Made by a program: the position numbers and the translations under genes. 64,000 bases of DNA from Bacteroidota bacterium (GTDB taxonomy: Bacteria > Bacteroidota > Bacteroidia > Flavobacteriales > Weeksellaceae). Location of the stretch: positions 124,001 through 188,000 of the forward strand of contig JAEWYW010000062.1 in NCBI GenBank assembly GCA_023458535.1, written 5' to 3'. Shown one piece after another: positions 17,490 to 25,932 of this stretch. Numbering within the stretch: position 1 is the stretch's first letter; each line of letters opens with the position of its first letter. The notes under the pieces were generated by a model that saw only the letters and a program-made list of their open reading frames with translations, ran no database searches and was not told the DNA's origin.

Positions 17490-18187
17490 TCTTTTTTCCA
17501 CTCATATTGGCGCATCTTTTGGGAGATTTTGTTCTTCAGCCCAACACATGGGTTTTGGATAAGGAACGCAAGAGACTAAAAAGCAAATACCTCTACATTC
17601 ATGTTTTTATCCACACTGTTTTATCTTTTTTATTTTTATGGAATGTAGAACTATGGTGGGTAGCTTTGTTAGTAGGCATTACACATTTTTTAATCGATGC
17701 TGCCAAACTTAGTTTTCAGAGCATCAAGACAAGGAAAATCTGGTTTTTTGCAGACCAACTCATGCATATTGCGGTTATTGTTGGACTTTCCTACTATTTT
17801 AAAGAATTTGATTTTGAGTTTTTACATTCTCCAAAATTTTTAAAAGTAGTAGTGGGTGCTATTTTTTTAAGTTTGCCTGCATCTATTATTATCAAAATTT
17901 TACTTTCCTCATGGACGCCAGCTTCGGCAGATCATCATACTTTACAAACCGAATCTTTAAGCAATGCCGGAAAATATATTGGTATTTTGGAACGTTTATT
18001 AGTTTTCACTTTTGTAATGGTAAACCACTGGGAAGGAGTCGGCTTCATGGTAGCAGCAAAATCTATTTTCAGGTTTAGCGATTTGGCCCAGGCGAAACAG
18101 AGAAAGTTAACAGAATATGTATTGATAGGAACTTTATTGAGTTTCGGAATGGCTGTTTTAACAGCAATAATCATAGGAAAAATATAA
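17486..18187 (+). CDS. DUF3307 multi-pass membrane protein
   Basis: This is a 233-residue integral membrane protein with about six hydrophobic segments. DUF3307 motifs are visible at the N-terminus: LAHLLGDFVLQPNTWVLDKERKRLKSKYLYIHVFIHT, and HFLIDAAKLSFQS. The conserved His/Asp residues (HLLGD, HVFIH, HFLID) suggest a metal or acid-base site in the membrane, but no function is established. It is translationally coupled to satD (ATGA overlap) and is probably a membrane partner of that cytoplasmic protein. Confidence 0.8.
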   Translation: MIFFPLILAHLLGDFVLQPNTWVLDKERKRLKSKYLYIHVFIHTVLSFLFLWNVELWWVALLVGITHFLIDAAKLSFQSIKTRKIWFFADQLMHIAVIVGLSYYFKEFDFEFLHSPKFLKVVVGAIFLSLPASIIIKILLSSWTPASADHHTLQTESLSNAGKYIGILERLLVFTFVMVNHWEGVGFMVAAKSIFRFSDLAQAKQRKLTEYVLIGTLLSFGMAVLTAIIIGKI

Positions 18188-18244
18188 AATCTAAATATAA
18201 AACTAAGTTTTGAATACCATTCAAGACCATAAAAAGTAAAAATT

Positions 18245-18964
18245 ATGAGCCAAAAGAAAGAAATGCTGTATGAAGGCAAGGCAAAGCAAGTTTTTGCAAC
18301 CAATCACCCAGATGAGGTTGTGGTACGTTTCAAAGATGACGCTACTGCTTTTAATGCACAGAAAAAAGGTCAGGTAGATTTAAAGGGGGAGATGAACAAT
18401 GCCATCACTACTTTAATCTTCGAATATTTGAATGAAAAAGGCATAGACACTCATTTTATAAAGCAATTAGACGAAAGAGAGCAGTTGGTAAAAAAAGTAT
18501 CCATTATCCCTTTAGAGATGGTGGTGAGAAATTACTCCGCAGGAAGCATGGCACAAAGATTAGGCGTTGAAGAAGGCATCAAATCTCCTGTAACCATCTT
18601 TGATATTTGCTACAAAAAGGACGAATTGGGAGATCCACTTATCAACGATCACCATGCAGTTTTCCTGGGAGCAGCAACTTACGATGAGCTTAAGGAAATG
18701 TATGCTCTTACCGATAAAATCAATGAAATATTGAAGGATTTATTTGATCAAATCAATATTATATTGGTAGATTTTAAGATAGAATTAGGAAAAACTTCTG
18801 ATGGAAAAATTATCCTTGCCGACGAGATTTCTCCTGATACATGCAGACTTTGGGATAAAGACACCATGAAAAAGCTTGATAAAGACCGTTTCCGAAGAGA
18901 TTTGGGTGAAGTTACTGAAGCTTACGTGGAAATCTACGACCGTTTGAAAAATTTACTTAAGTAG
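18245..18964 (+). CDS. purC: Phosphoribosylaminoimidazole-succinocarboxamide synthase
   Basis: This is a 239-residue SAICAR synthetase and full length. The N-terminal ATP-binding part is [13 protein letters not shown] and [15 protein letters not shown]. The conserved [21 protein letters not shown] and the C-terminal [15 protein letters not shown] are all intact. It converts CAIR and aspartate to SAICAR in purine synthesis. The stop codon (18962-18964) lies within the first heptad of the repeat array that carries the S23 gene. purF follows beyond that insert. Confidence 0.97.
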   Translation: MSQKKEMLYEGKAKQVFATNHPDEVVVRFKDDATAFNAQKKGQVDLKGEMNNAITTLIFEYLNEKGIDTHFIKQLDEREQLVKKVSIIPLEMVVRNYSAGSMAQRLGVEEGIKSPVTIFDICYKKDELGDPLINDHHAVFLGAATYDELKEMYALTDKINEILKDLFDQINIILVDFKIELGKTSDGKIILADEISPDTCRLWDKDTMKKLDKDRFRRDLGEVTEAYVEIYDRLKNLLK

Positions 18965-18995
18965 ATATTAGAATTTAGAAGTTAGAAATTAGTAT
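18961..18995. repeat. Left heptad arm, locus A (purC-S23)
   Basis: Five 7-bp units in register: GTAGATA, TTAGAAT, TTAGAAG, TTAGAAA, TTAGTAT. The first contains the purC stop codon, and the last runs into the ATG of the S23 gene. Confidence 0.75.
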
Positions 18996-19353
18996 GAAAT
19001 CGCATCGTCTAGAGGATTTACAAGTTTGGAGAAAATCAATGTTATTGGTTAAAGAAATTTATATTCTTACTTCAAATTTACCTCAAGAGGAGAAATTTGG
19101 ATTATTCTCACAAATGCGAAGATGTGCTATTTCAATTCCATCTAATATTGCAGAAGGAGCAGGACGAAATAATAAAAATGAATTCTATCAATTTCTAGGA
19201 ATAGCGTTTGGGTCAACTTATGAAATGCAAACACAACTTCAATTGACAATAGATTTAGGATTTATCTCTGAAAATGAGTCCATGATTATAAAAGAAAATC
19301 TCATTGAGATTCAAAAAATGATATATTCATTAAAAACAAGTTTAAAGTTGTAA
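18994..19353 (+). CDS. S23/four-helix-bundle protein (23S rRNA intervening-sequence type)
   Basis: This is a 119-residue helical protein of the S23 ribosomal/IVP four-helix-bundle family. The signature is complete: HRLEDLQVWRKSMLLVKEIY, then FGLFSQMRRCAISIPSNIAEG and EFYQFLGIAFGSTYEMQTQL. The family was first found in intervening sequences of 23S rRNA genes and is also related to retroelement accessory proteins (Avd). Its cellular role is unclear and it is often scattered in genomes. Here it splits the purC-purF pair and is tightly enclosed by inverted heptad arrays (18961-18995, 19372-19406), so it looks like cargo of a small mobile unit. It has no visible transposase motif. Confidence 0.88.
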   Translation: MKSHRLEDLQVWRKSMLLVKEIYILTSNLPQEEKFGLFSQMRRCAISIPSNIAEGAGRNNKNEFYQFLGIAFGSTYEMQTQLQLTIDLGFISENESMIIKENLIEIQKMIYSLKTSLKL

Positions 19354-19371
19354 TATAGATATTTTACACCA

Positions 19372-19406
19372 CTAATATCTAATATCTAACTTCTAACTTC
19401 TAACTA
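19372..19406. repeat. Right heptad arm, locus A (S23-purF)
   Basis: Five 7-bp units: CTAATAT twice, CTAACTT twice, then CTAACTA. Inverted relative to the left arm, it ends 7 bp before the purF ATG. Confidence 0.75.
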
Positions 19407-19413
19407 AAAAAAA

Positions 19414-20910
19414 ATGAAAAGTTTACAAACTCATAAAAAAGAGTATTTAGAACAATTTAAAAATCAGGTGTATGGAAGAAATCTTTTCCGAACTCAAGAG
19501 GAGGAAAGATTAGATGCACCTAATGAAGAATGCGGAATTTTCGGCATGTATTCGGATAATGACGTGGATACATTTTCGCTTTCGCAATTTGGTTTGTTTG
19601 CATTGCAACACCGTGGACAGGAGGCTTGTGGTATTTCCGTTCTTAAAAACGGAAAAATTACCAATATTAAAGACGAAGGTTTGGTGTTGGATGTTTATAA
19701 AGAAATACATGAACCAGAAGCATTTATGGGAAATTCTGCAATTGGACACACCCGTTATACCACTGCTGGAGATAAAAAGAAATACAATTTCCAACCATTC
19801 TTTGCAAAAAATGAGTACGACCAAATCATTTTATCCATTGCTCACAACGGGAATTTAACCAACGCCAAGGAACTTAAAGCTGAACTCGAAGCTGAAGGGG
19901 TGGTTTTCCGTGCTACTTCCGATTCTGAAGTTATTTTAAGATTAATTCAAAAAAACCTTGACTTAGGTTTGAGAGGTGCCATAAAAGCAACCATGGAAAA
20001 AATCGAAGGTGCCTATTCTGTTGTAGGTATGACCAGAAATAAATTCTTCGCTTTTAGAGATTTCAACGGTATTCGCCCATTGGTTTTAGGTGCAATAGAT
20101 GAAAGAACCTTTGTAGTAGCATCAGAATCTGTGGCTTTAGACGCGGTTGGAGCACAATATGTAAGAGATATTTTACCTGGCGAAATTATCTACACCAACG
20201 AAAACGAGGACGGTTTGCAATCTTATATGGCAAAAGAAGACGAAGGAAGACAGAGAATTTGTTCTTTCGAGTATATTTATTTCGCACGTCCAGACTCTAC
20301 AATGGAGAATATAAATGTTTACGAAATCCGTGAAAAATCTGGTGAAAAAATCTGGGAACAGTCTCCCGTAGAAGCAGATTTGGTAATTGGTGTACCCGAT
20401 TCGGGAGTTCCAGCTGCTATTGGTTTTTCAAAAGCATCGGGCATTCCTTTCCGTCCGGTTCTTATTAAAAACAGGTATATCGGAAGGAGTTTCATCGTTC
20501 CTACTCAAGAAATGAGAGAAAGAGTAGTGAACTTAAAATTGAATCCAATTATCTCTGAGATCAAAGATAAAAGAGTTGTTATTATTGACGATTCCATCGT
20601 AAGAGGGACCACTTCTAAAAGATTGGTGAAAATATTAAAAGATGCTGGAGTGAAGGAAATTCATTTTAGAAGTGTATCGCCGCCAATTATTGCACCTTGC
20701 TATTTGGGAATAGATACCCCTTCAAAAGACGATTTGATCTCTGCCAACATGACGACAGAAGAACTCCGTCAATACTTAGGAGTTGATTCTCTAGAATTTT
20801 TGAGCATCGACAATCTTAAAGCTATTTTAGGTTCTTCAAATCACTGTTTCGGATGTTTTACAGAGGAATATCCCGTGGCTAAAGGCGAAAATACCGAACT
20901 TTTTAATTAA
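19414..20910 (+). CDS. purF: Amidophosphoribosyltransferase
   Basis: This is a 498-residue enzyme for the committed step of purine synthesis (PRPP + Gln to phosphoribosylamine). The N-terminal glutaminase nucleophile is Cys40 in EECGIFGMYSDND, preceded by a 39-residue leader that would be removed as a propeptide. RHRGQEACGIS and HNGNLTNA are present. The phosphoribosyltransferase half has the PRPP loop VVIIDDSIVRGTTSKRLV. Cysteines in RICSFEY, APCYLGID and NHCFGCF match the 4Fe-4S type of Bacillus. It is followed by a strong terminator. Confidence 0.96.
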   Translation: MKSLQTHKKEYLEQFKNQVYGRNLFRTQEEERLDAPNEECGIFGMYSDNDVDTFSLSQFGLFALQHRGQEACGISVLKNGKITNIKDEGLVLDVYKEIHEPEAFMGNSAIGHTRYTTAGDKKKYNFQPFFAKNEYDQIILSIAHNGNLTNAKELKAELEAEGVVFRATSDSEVILRLIQKNLDLGLRGAIKATMEKIEGAYSVVGMTRNKFFAFRDFNGIRPLVLGAIDERTFVVASESVALDAVGAQYVRDILPGEIIYTNENEDGLQSYMAKEDEGRQRICSFEYIYFARPDSTMENINVYEIREKSGEKIWEQSPVEADLVIGVPDSGVPAAIGFSKASGIPFRPVLIKNRYIGRSFIVPTQEMRERVVNLKLNPIISEIKDKRVVIIDDSIVRGTTSKRLVKILKDAGVKEIHFRSVSPPIIAPCYLGIDTPSKDDLISANMTTEELRQYLGVDSLEFLSIDNLKAILGSSNHCFGCFTEEYPVAKGENTELFN

Positions 20911-20942
20911 AGTAAACAATAAAAGTAAAATGAAAGTGAAAT

Positions 20943-20968
20943 CGCTCTCCTTGGAGAGCGGTTTTTTT
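20943..20968 (+). terminator. Terminator after purF
   Basis: The stem CGCTCTC / GAGAGCG is followed by a seven-T run. Confidence 0.85.
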
Positions 20969-20971
20969 ATT

Positions 20972-22177
20972 TTATACCAACTCAAAAACAGTAATTTCCG
21001 GTAAAATTCCCACACGACCTGGATATCCAATTACACCAAAACCTCTGTTCACATAAAGAAACTTTCCTTCGCTTTCATACAAATCTGCCCATTTCTTATA
21101 GCGGTATTTTACGGGCGACCATTTTATGTTTTTCAAATCAATCCCGAACTGCATGCCGTGTGTATGTCCAGAAAGTGTTAAATGCACAGGCGTTGGATGT
21201 TTTTTCACCACTTCATCAAAATGGGTGGGATCGTGGCTCATTAATATTTTAGCCGCGTCTACAGGAACATTTTCTAAAGCTTTATCCAAATCCCCATATT
21301 GCGGAAAGGGTGGAAGTCCCCAGTTTTCTACACCTAAAATGTAGAGCTTTTCACCATTTTTTTCGATAATACGGTGTTCATTTTTTAATAAATCAAATCC
21401 AGCTTCAGTTTGATATGCAATCAAGTTTTCTAAATTCTTCTGTTTATCATGAATACTTGGCCATTGGGTATAGTCACCATAATCATGGTTACCAAAGACA
21501 GATAGTTTACCATCTTTAGCCTGAATTTTAGAAAACAATGAAATAAAAGGCTTAAACTCGTCTGAATAAGTATTCACCATATCTCCCGTAAATACAACCA
21601 AATCGGCTTGCTGTTCATTAATCATATCAATTGCATGTTGTAGCTTGGAAGGATCAGAAAAACTTCCACTGTGAACATCTGAAATCTGTAAAATTTTATA
21701 ACCTTTAAAACTTTGAGGTAAATTGGCGATTTTCACTTTGACTTTTCTTACTTGATGGCGAAATCTTCCAAACAAAATTCCATCAGCAAAAAGTCCAGAG
21801 AATAGCGCACCCATTCCTAAACCTACCAAGCTTAGAAATTTCCTTCTTTCGGGATAATAAATATTAGTACCTCGAACATACTGATAGCCAAACTGCGACA
21901 GTCTCAAAATATCATCTACCAAAAGAAATAGTACTATAAATATTTTTGGAATAATAAAAATAAGGAAGAGGGAAGCCATGACTTGGATCCGCACCGGACT
22001 TCTATTTGCCCTATCAAACGTCAACATATAATAGGCCAGGATTGCGTATACCGATAATGATATAACCCAATACGAACCTCTTATCCATGGATTTTGGGTA
22101 AGACTTCGGATGGCTTGATACATGTAGATTTCGAGCAATAGAAAAATTGCAGTGATAATAACTAAGTTTCTTCCCAT
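20972..22177 (-). CDS. Membrane-anchored metallophosphoesterase
   Basis: This is a 401-residue protein. The first ~150 residues hold four hydrophobic segments. The C-terminal calcineurin-like phosphoesterase domain has all metal-binding blocks: ISDVHSGSF (D, H), FTGDMVNTYSD (GD), FGNHDYGDY (GNHD) and LSGHTHGMQFG (GHTH). It resembles YkuE/YaeI-type enzymes acting on lipids or nucleotides at the membrane; the substrate is unknown. The start codon (22177) lies only 5 bp downstream of the terminator hairpin of the preceding FabH-like gene. Confidence 0.85.
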   Translation of the reverse strand: MGRNLVIITAIFLLLEIYMYQAIRSLTQNPWIRGSYWVISLSVYAILAYYMLTFDRANRSPVRIQVMASLFLIFIIPKIFIVLFLLVDDILRLSQFGYQYVRGTNIYYPERRKFLSLVGLGMGALFSGLFADGILFGRFRHQVRKVKVKIANLPQSFKGYKILQISDVHSGSFSDPSKLQHAIDMINEQQADLVVFTGDMVNTYSDEFKPFISLFSKIQAKDGKLSVFGNHDYGDYTQWPSIHDKQKNLENLIAYQTEAGFDLLKNEHRIIEKNGEKLYILGVENWGLPPFPQYGDLDKALENVPVDAAKILMSHDPTHFDEVVKKHPTPVHLTLSGHTHGMQFGIDLKNIKWSPVKYRYKKWADLYESEGKFLYVNRGFGVIGYPGRVGILPEITVFELV

Positions 22178-22182
22178 TTGTA

Positions 22183-22213
22183 TAAAAAAGGCACAAAGAG
22201 AAATCTTTGTGCC
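22183..22213 (-). terminator. Terminator abutting the metallophosphoesterase start codon
   Basis: The stem GGCACAAAG / CTTTGTGCC has a 6-nt loop. On the minus strand the T run is followed within 5 nt by the ATG at 22177. Confidence 0.8.
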
Positions 22214-22244
22214 AATATCTTTTCTTAATGATTTATTTTATGAA

Positions 22245-23312
22245 TTATGGAAATTTATAAACTATTGCATTAATGTTCATGCCTGCTCCCACAGAGGTCA
22301 TCACAATATTTCCTTTTTCTTGGAACTGATGTCCATCCATTTTATTTTTGATAATTAAATCGTACATGGTTGGAATGGTAGCCACTGATGAGTTACCAAA
22401 TTCCTGAATGGTCATTGGCGCAATATTATGGTCACCTTCTTTAATATCATACAGTTTAAAAAGTCTCTCAATCATTGCATAATCCATTTTTGCATTGGCC
22501 TGATGGATTAAAACTTTATCGATATTCTCAATGCCTAAACCAGCAGCATCTATGGTGTCTTTTATTGCTTGTGGAACATTTTTTAGAGCATACTCATATA
22601 TTTTTCTACCCTGCATTCTCACCCAAAGCCTTTTTTGGTCAGCATTTTTATTTATAGATGAATCGTTGGATAAATAATTAAGTTCAATGCCATTATCACA
22701 GATGGTTTTAGAGGCGATAATTCCAACATTTTCTTGATCTGTAGCTTTTACTACTACGGCTCCAGCGCCATCAGCAAAAATCATTCTGTTTCTGTCATGA
22801 GGGTCAGTTACCCTGCTTAAGGTTTCTGCTCCTATCACCAGAATGGTTTTAGCAGCATGTGCTTTTATAAGATTATTGGCAAGAATCATTGCTTCCACCC
22901 AACCAGGACAGCCAAAAATCATGTCATAAGTAATGCAAGTTCTGCTGGTAATACCCAGTTTATTTTTCACTCGCGCAGCCATATTCGGCATAAAATTCAC
23001 ATAACCTTCTTTTGTTACCTCCCCAAAATTACTGGCGTAAATAATATAATCAATACTTTCTGGATCTATCTTAGCATCTTCAATTGCCATTTTGGCCGCT
23101 TCGTATCCTATCTGAGAGTTGGATTGGTATTCTTCTATAAATCTTCTGTTTTCGATTTCGGTAATTTCAACAAATTTATTGATGACTTCAGCGTTTGGTT
23201 TCTCAATTTTTTCTCCTTCATCTGTATAAAATTCAGAGTTCATGAAAAAATCTCTTCCAATTACCCTTTTAGGAAGATAGTGTCCAGAACCTATAATTAT
23301 TGTATTGGGCAT
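22245..23312 (-). CDS. 3-oxoacyl-ACP synthase III (FabH)-like protein
   Basis: This is a 355-residue thiolase-fold condensing enzyme. The catalytic triad is present: Cys in MIFGCPGWVEA, His in VLIHQANAKMD and Asn in QEFGNSSVATI, with the terminal glycine loop SVGAGMNINA. The ATG at 23312 (MPNTIIIGSGHYLP) gives the family N-terminus; the longer frame would extend past the -7 box at 23338-23345. FabH starts fatty-acid synthesis, but flavobacteria often hold several homologues, some serving specialised lipids, so the exact substrate is open. Confidence 0.85.
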   Translation of the reverse strand: MPNTIIIGSGHYLPKRVIGRDFFMNSEFYTDEGEKIEKPNAEVINKFVEITEIENRRFIEEYQSNSQIGYEAAKMAIEDAKIDPESIDYIIYASNFGEVTKEGYVNFMPNMAARVKNKLGITSRTCITYDMIFGCPGWVEAMILANNLIKAHAAKTILVIGAETLSRVTDPHDRNRMIFADGAGAVVVKATDQENVGIIASKTICDNGIELNYLSNDSSINKNADQKRLWVRMQGRKIYEYALKNVPQAIKDTIDAAGLGIENIDKVLIHQANAKMDYAMIERLFKLYDIKEGDHNIAPMTIQEFGNSSVATIPTMYDLIIKNKMDGHQFQEKGNIVMTSVGAGMNINAIVYKFP

Positions 23313-23337
23313 TTTTTGTTTAAATTTTTTGAGAAAA

Positions 23338-23345
23338 CAAAGGTA
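23338..23345 (-). promoter_or_regulatory. Candidate -7 box for the FabH-like gene
   Basis: The minus strand reads TACCTTTG, 25 bp before the ATG at 23312. It is divergent from the plus-strand box at 23384. Confidence 0.4.
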
Positions 23346-23383
23346 ATAATTAATCTGCAATAAGAAAGAATTAAAAATATTAT

Positions 23384-23391
23384 TAAATTTG
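23384..23391 (+). promoter_or_regulatory. Candidate -7 box for the 23413 gene and menG-porT
   Basis: TAAATTTG lies 21 bp before the ATG at 23413. The downstream three genes are tightly packed and may share it. Confidence 0.4.
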
Positions 23392-23412
23392 CACAAATCT
23401 TTCTAAAATTAC

Positions 23413-23982
23413 ATGAAACTTAGCCCTTCCTCAAAAGGTTTAATCTTTGCCATTGCAACTTTCATTATTGCATTTGGAATATATTTCCTCTACCTCGCTA
23501 AGGATAATTACTATGTGGTAGACAATCCTACCACTAAAACTTTCTATTACAAGATTAATAACGGATCTGAAGGCATTATTTCCAGCGGACAAACAGTGAA
23601 TGTAGATCTGAAAAAAGGTCAAAATACCATAAAAGTTTTCGATGCGAATAAAAAACTGTTGTATGATTCTGCTTTTACTGTTAACAAAATCAGAGGTTTA
23701 ATCAATATTGCAAATCAAGATTATTACGTAAACAGGCAGTTTTATGGGTATAATCTTAATAAAGATTCCTTATTATTGGCCTTACCTAAAACAAATATCG
23801 ACGGGAAAGAATATTTTGGTGCTCCCAAACGTTTTAATAAAATATATACAGACGATTTTTATTATAATGTTAATGAGGATTATGATAAACTCATAAAAAA
23901 CATTCAAAAGGTAGAATCTCGTACCAAGATTTTCAGAAAACAAGATTACCTTAATTATTATAAAGAATATTACAAGTTTTGA
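23413..23982 (+). CDS. Hypothetical membrane-anchored protein upstream of menG
   Basis: I do not recognise a family. The product has 189 residues: one N-terminal membrane segment (about 8-28) and a beta-rich, Asn/Tyr/Lys-rich body with KTFYYKINNGSEGIISSGQTVNV, like an immunoglobulin-type or carbohydrate-binding sheet. The end is Tyr/Lys-rich. The topology implies an extracytoplasmic body. Its TGA overlaps the TTG start of menG, so translation of the two is probably coupled. Confidence 0.7.
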   Translation: MKLSPSSKGLIFAIATFIIAFGIYFLYLAKDNYYVVDNPTTKTFYYKINNGSEGIISSGQTVNVDLKKGQNTIKVFDANKKLLYDSAFTVNKIRGLINIANQDYYVNRQFYGYNLNKDSLLLALPKTNIDGKEYFGAPKRFNKIYTDDFYYNVNEDYDKLIKNIQKVESRTKIFRKQDYLNYYKEYYKF

Positions 23983-24710
23983 CAAAAGATATCACAAAAG
24001 TAACGCCTTACAACAGCGGTTCAAGTAAAAAAAGCCAAGTGGAGGACATGTTTGATAACATCGCTCCAAAATATGATCTCCTAAATCACGTTCTATCTAT
24101 GAAGATTGATGTGTTGTGGAGAAAAAAGCTGGTAAATTGGATGAATAAAGACCGTCCAAAAGAGGTTTTAGATGTAGCAACAGGAACAGGAGATTTAGCA
24201 ATTGCTATTGAGAAAGGTACAGGTGCAAACGTGGTTGGATTAGATTTATCGCAACAAATGTTAAATGTTGGTGTAATTAAAATAAAAAAACTTAATTTAG
24301 ACCGCAAAATTTCTATGCAGAAAGGTGATGCTGAGAATTTGCCTTTTGATGACAATAGATTTGATGCTGTTTCGGTAGCATTTGGAGTAAGAAATTTTGA
24401 AAACCTTACCAAAGGTTTAGCTGAATTAAGAAGAGTGGTAAAAGAGAACAAAAGCGTTTATATACTTGAGTTTTCTAAAGTTGAAGGTTTTTTAGGGCCA
24501 TTTTATATGTTTTATTTCAAAAATATACTTCCAGCAATCGGAAGGTTGGTTTCTAAAGACAACAGAGCCTATACTTATCTTCCAGATTCGGTAAATGCTT
24601 TTCCTTTTGGTGAAAAAATGAAACAGATATTATTAGACACCGGATTTAAAAAAGTAGAATACAAAAAACTAAGTTTGGGGATTGCCACCATTTATAAAGC
24701 AACAAAATAA
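23979..24710 (+). CDS. menG: Demethylmenaquinone methyltransferase
   Basis: This is a 243-residue class I methyltransferase (UbiE/MenG). The SAM motif is VLDVATGTGDLAIA (about 60-73), with the family blocks YDLLNHVLSMKIDVLWRKKLV, LPFDDNRFDAVSVAFGVRNFE and LRRVVKENKSVYILEFSKVE. It makes the last methylation of menaquinone, the usual flavobacterial quinone. The start is probably TTG (23979-23981), overlapping the preceding stop as TTGA; no ATG fits before the conserved region. porT follows 3 bp downstream. Confidence 0.93.
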   Translation: MTKDITKVTPYNSGSSKKSQVEDMFDNIAPKYDLLNHVLSMKIDVLWRKKLVNWMNKDRPKEVLDVATGTGDLAIAIEKGTGANVVGLDLSQQMLNVGVIKIKKLNLDRKISMQKGDAENLPFDDNRFDAVSVAFGVRNFENLTKGLAELRRVVKENKSVYILEFSKVEGFLGPFYMFYFKNILPAIGRLVSKDNRAYTYLPDSVNAFPFGEKMKQILLDTGFKKVEYKKLSLGIATIYKATK

Positions 24711-24713
24711 CCT

Positions 24714-25496
24714 ATGAATAAATTTTTATTAAAAGCATTAGTTCTTACTTCAGTAAATATTGCCATTTTCGCAGATGCCCAGTTCAGAACGAGAAACCGT
24801 ATGGACAAGCTAGAAGGTTTTGACGAGCAAAAGTTTTCTTGGGGGTTCTATCTAAATGCAAACAGGCTAGATTATAAAATTGTTCTTAATCCGAGATATG
24901 GAATGGATGGAAATCAAAATGCTGTTCATGCAAAAGAAAGTTATAGCTTTGGTGCAGGTTTAATAGGTAAGATGAGAATTAATGACAATCTAGATCTACG
25001 TATTGAGCCAGGTTTGCAGTTTGGATCAAGACAGATTACCTATAATACCCAAAGTAACGATCAATATGCCAATGGAACTTTAACCAATGAACCTTTCACA
25101 CCCATCCCATTAACGGAGAAGCACAGAGTGAGAGAAGTAAAAACGACTTTGGTGGACGTTCCAGTGTTATTAGAGCTGCATGGCGATAGATGGTACAATT
25201 CAAGACCATATGTGGCAGGTGGTGTTAATTACATCGTCAATCTTCAATCTAATTCAGACTCAACAGATGATAATTTACAGGGAGTTTTCAGGTCAACTAC
25301 TCATAATTTTGCATATTCTGTAGAAGCGGGATTACAGCTTTATTTCAATAAATTCAAGTTAACGCCAGCCATTAGAGGAACGTTTTTTATGAATAATGAA
25401 GTAGTAAAGGATAATCCTAATACGCCACCTTACTGGACTGCAGCTACTACAAGCTTACAAACAAGAGCTGTTTTCTTTGTTCTTAAATTTGAATAA
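24714..25496 (+). CDS. porT: PorT-like type IX secretion protein
   Basis: This is a 260-residue outer-membrane beta-barrel protein with a signal peptide (about 1-22, ending FADAQ). The N-terminal block FRTRNRMDKLEGFDEQKFSWGFYLN and the barrel strands (DLRIEPGLQFGSRQITY, KLTPAIRGTFFMNNE) fit the PorT/SprT family. PorT is needed for T9SS function and gliding, although its exact step is unclear. Linkage to ubiE/menG is characteristic of flavobacteria. Three T9SS-sorted proteins in this window would depend on this system. Confidence 0.82.
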   Translation: MNKFLLKALVLTSVNIAIFADAQFRTRNRMDKLEGFDEQKFSWGFYLNANRLDYKIVLNPRYGMDGNQNAVHAKESYSFGAGLIGKMRINDNLDLRIEPGLQFGSRQITYNTQSNDQYANGTLTNEPFTPIPLTEKHRVREVKTTLVDVPVLLELHGDRWYNSRPYVAGGVNYIVNLQSNSDSTDDNLQGVFRSTTHNFAYSVEAGLQLYFNKFKLTPAIRGTFFMNNEVVKDNPNTPPYWTAATTSLQTRAVFFVLKFE

Positions 25497-25509
25497 TAAT
25501 TTTTAGCCA

Positions 25510-25553
25510 GCACAAAAAATAAAAAGGAGAGTGATAATCTCCTTTTTTTGTGC
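25510..25553 (+). terminator. Terminator after porT
   Basis: The inner stem AAAAAGGAGA / TCTCCTTTTT has a 7-nt loop. It is enclosed by an outer GCACAAAAAA / TTTTTTGTGC pairing. Confidence 0.8.
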
Positions 25554-25594
25554 AAAAAAGTCTATATTTTATTTTAATTAATATTAATTTTTGT

Positions 25595-25602
25595 TATTTT
25601 TG
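25595..25602 (+). promoter_or_regulatory. Candidate -7 box for the coiled-coil gene and zapA
   Basis: TATTTTTG lies 27 bp before the ATG at 25630. Confidence 0.4.
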
Positions 25603-25629
25603 CTAATAGTTAGAATGTAAAGTCCTGAA

Positions 25630-25932
25630 ATGCTTCAAAATTTAGAGAAAAATTTTTCAGATTTAGAAAAGAAGATAGACGATGTATATAAAAAACATCA
25701 AATCCTTTCTGAAAAGTACTCTGAACTTGAAAAAGATTATCAAGAAGTGAAATTGAAGTATGATGAAGAAAAGAAAAAATATCAGGTACTAGCGGAAGAA
25801 CACAAAAATATTAAATTATATTCAGCAATATCAGGTAATCCAGACCATAATAGGTTGATGAAAAATCATATTAATCGTCTGATAAAAGAAGTAGATTTCT
25901 GTATTGCTCAGCTTCAAAATAGTGGATTATAA
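25630..25932 (+). CDS. Small coiled-coil protein upstream of zapA
   Basis: This is a 100-residue, highly charged protein. Residues 1-65 are an almost uninterrupted coiled coil (NLEKNFSDLEKKIDDVYKKH and on), followed by a short segment HNRLMKNHINRLIKEVDFCIAQL. I know no firm family assignment. Its size, coiled coil and TAATG overlap with zapA suggest a ZapB-like partner in Z-ring assembly; this is inference from context. Confidence 0.75.
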   Translation: MLQNLEKNFSDLEKKIDDVYKKHQILSEKYSELEKDYQEVKLKYDEEKKKYQVLAEEHKNIKLYSAISGNPDHNRLMKNHINRLIKEVDFCIAQLQNSGL

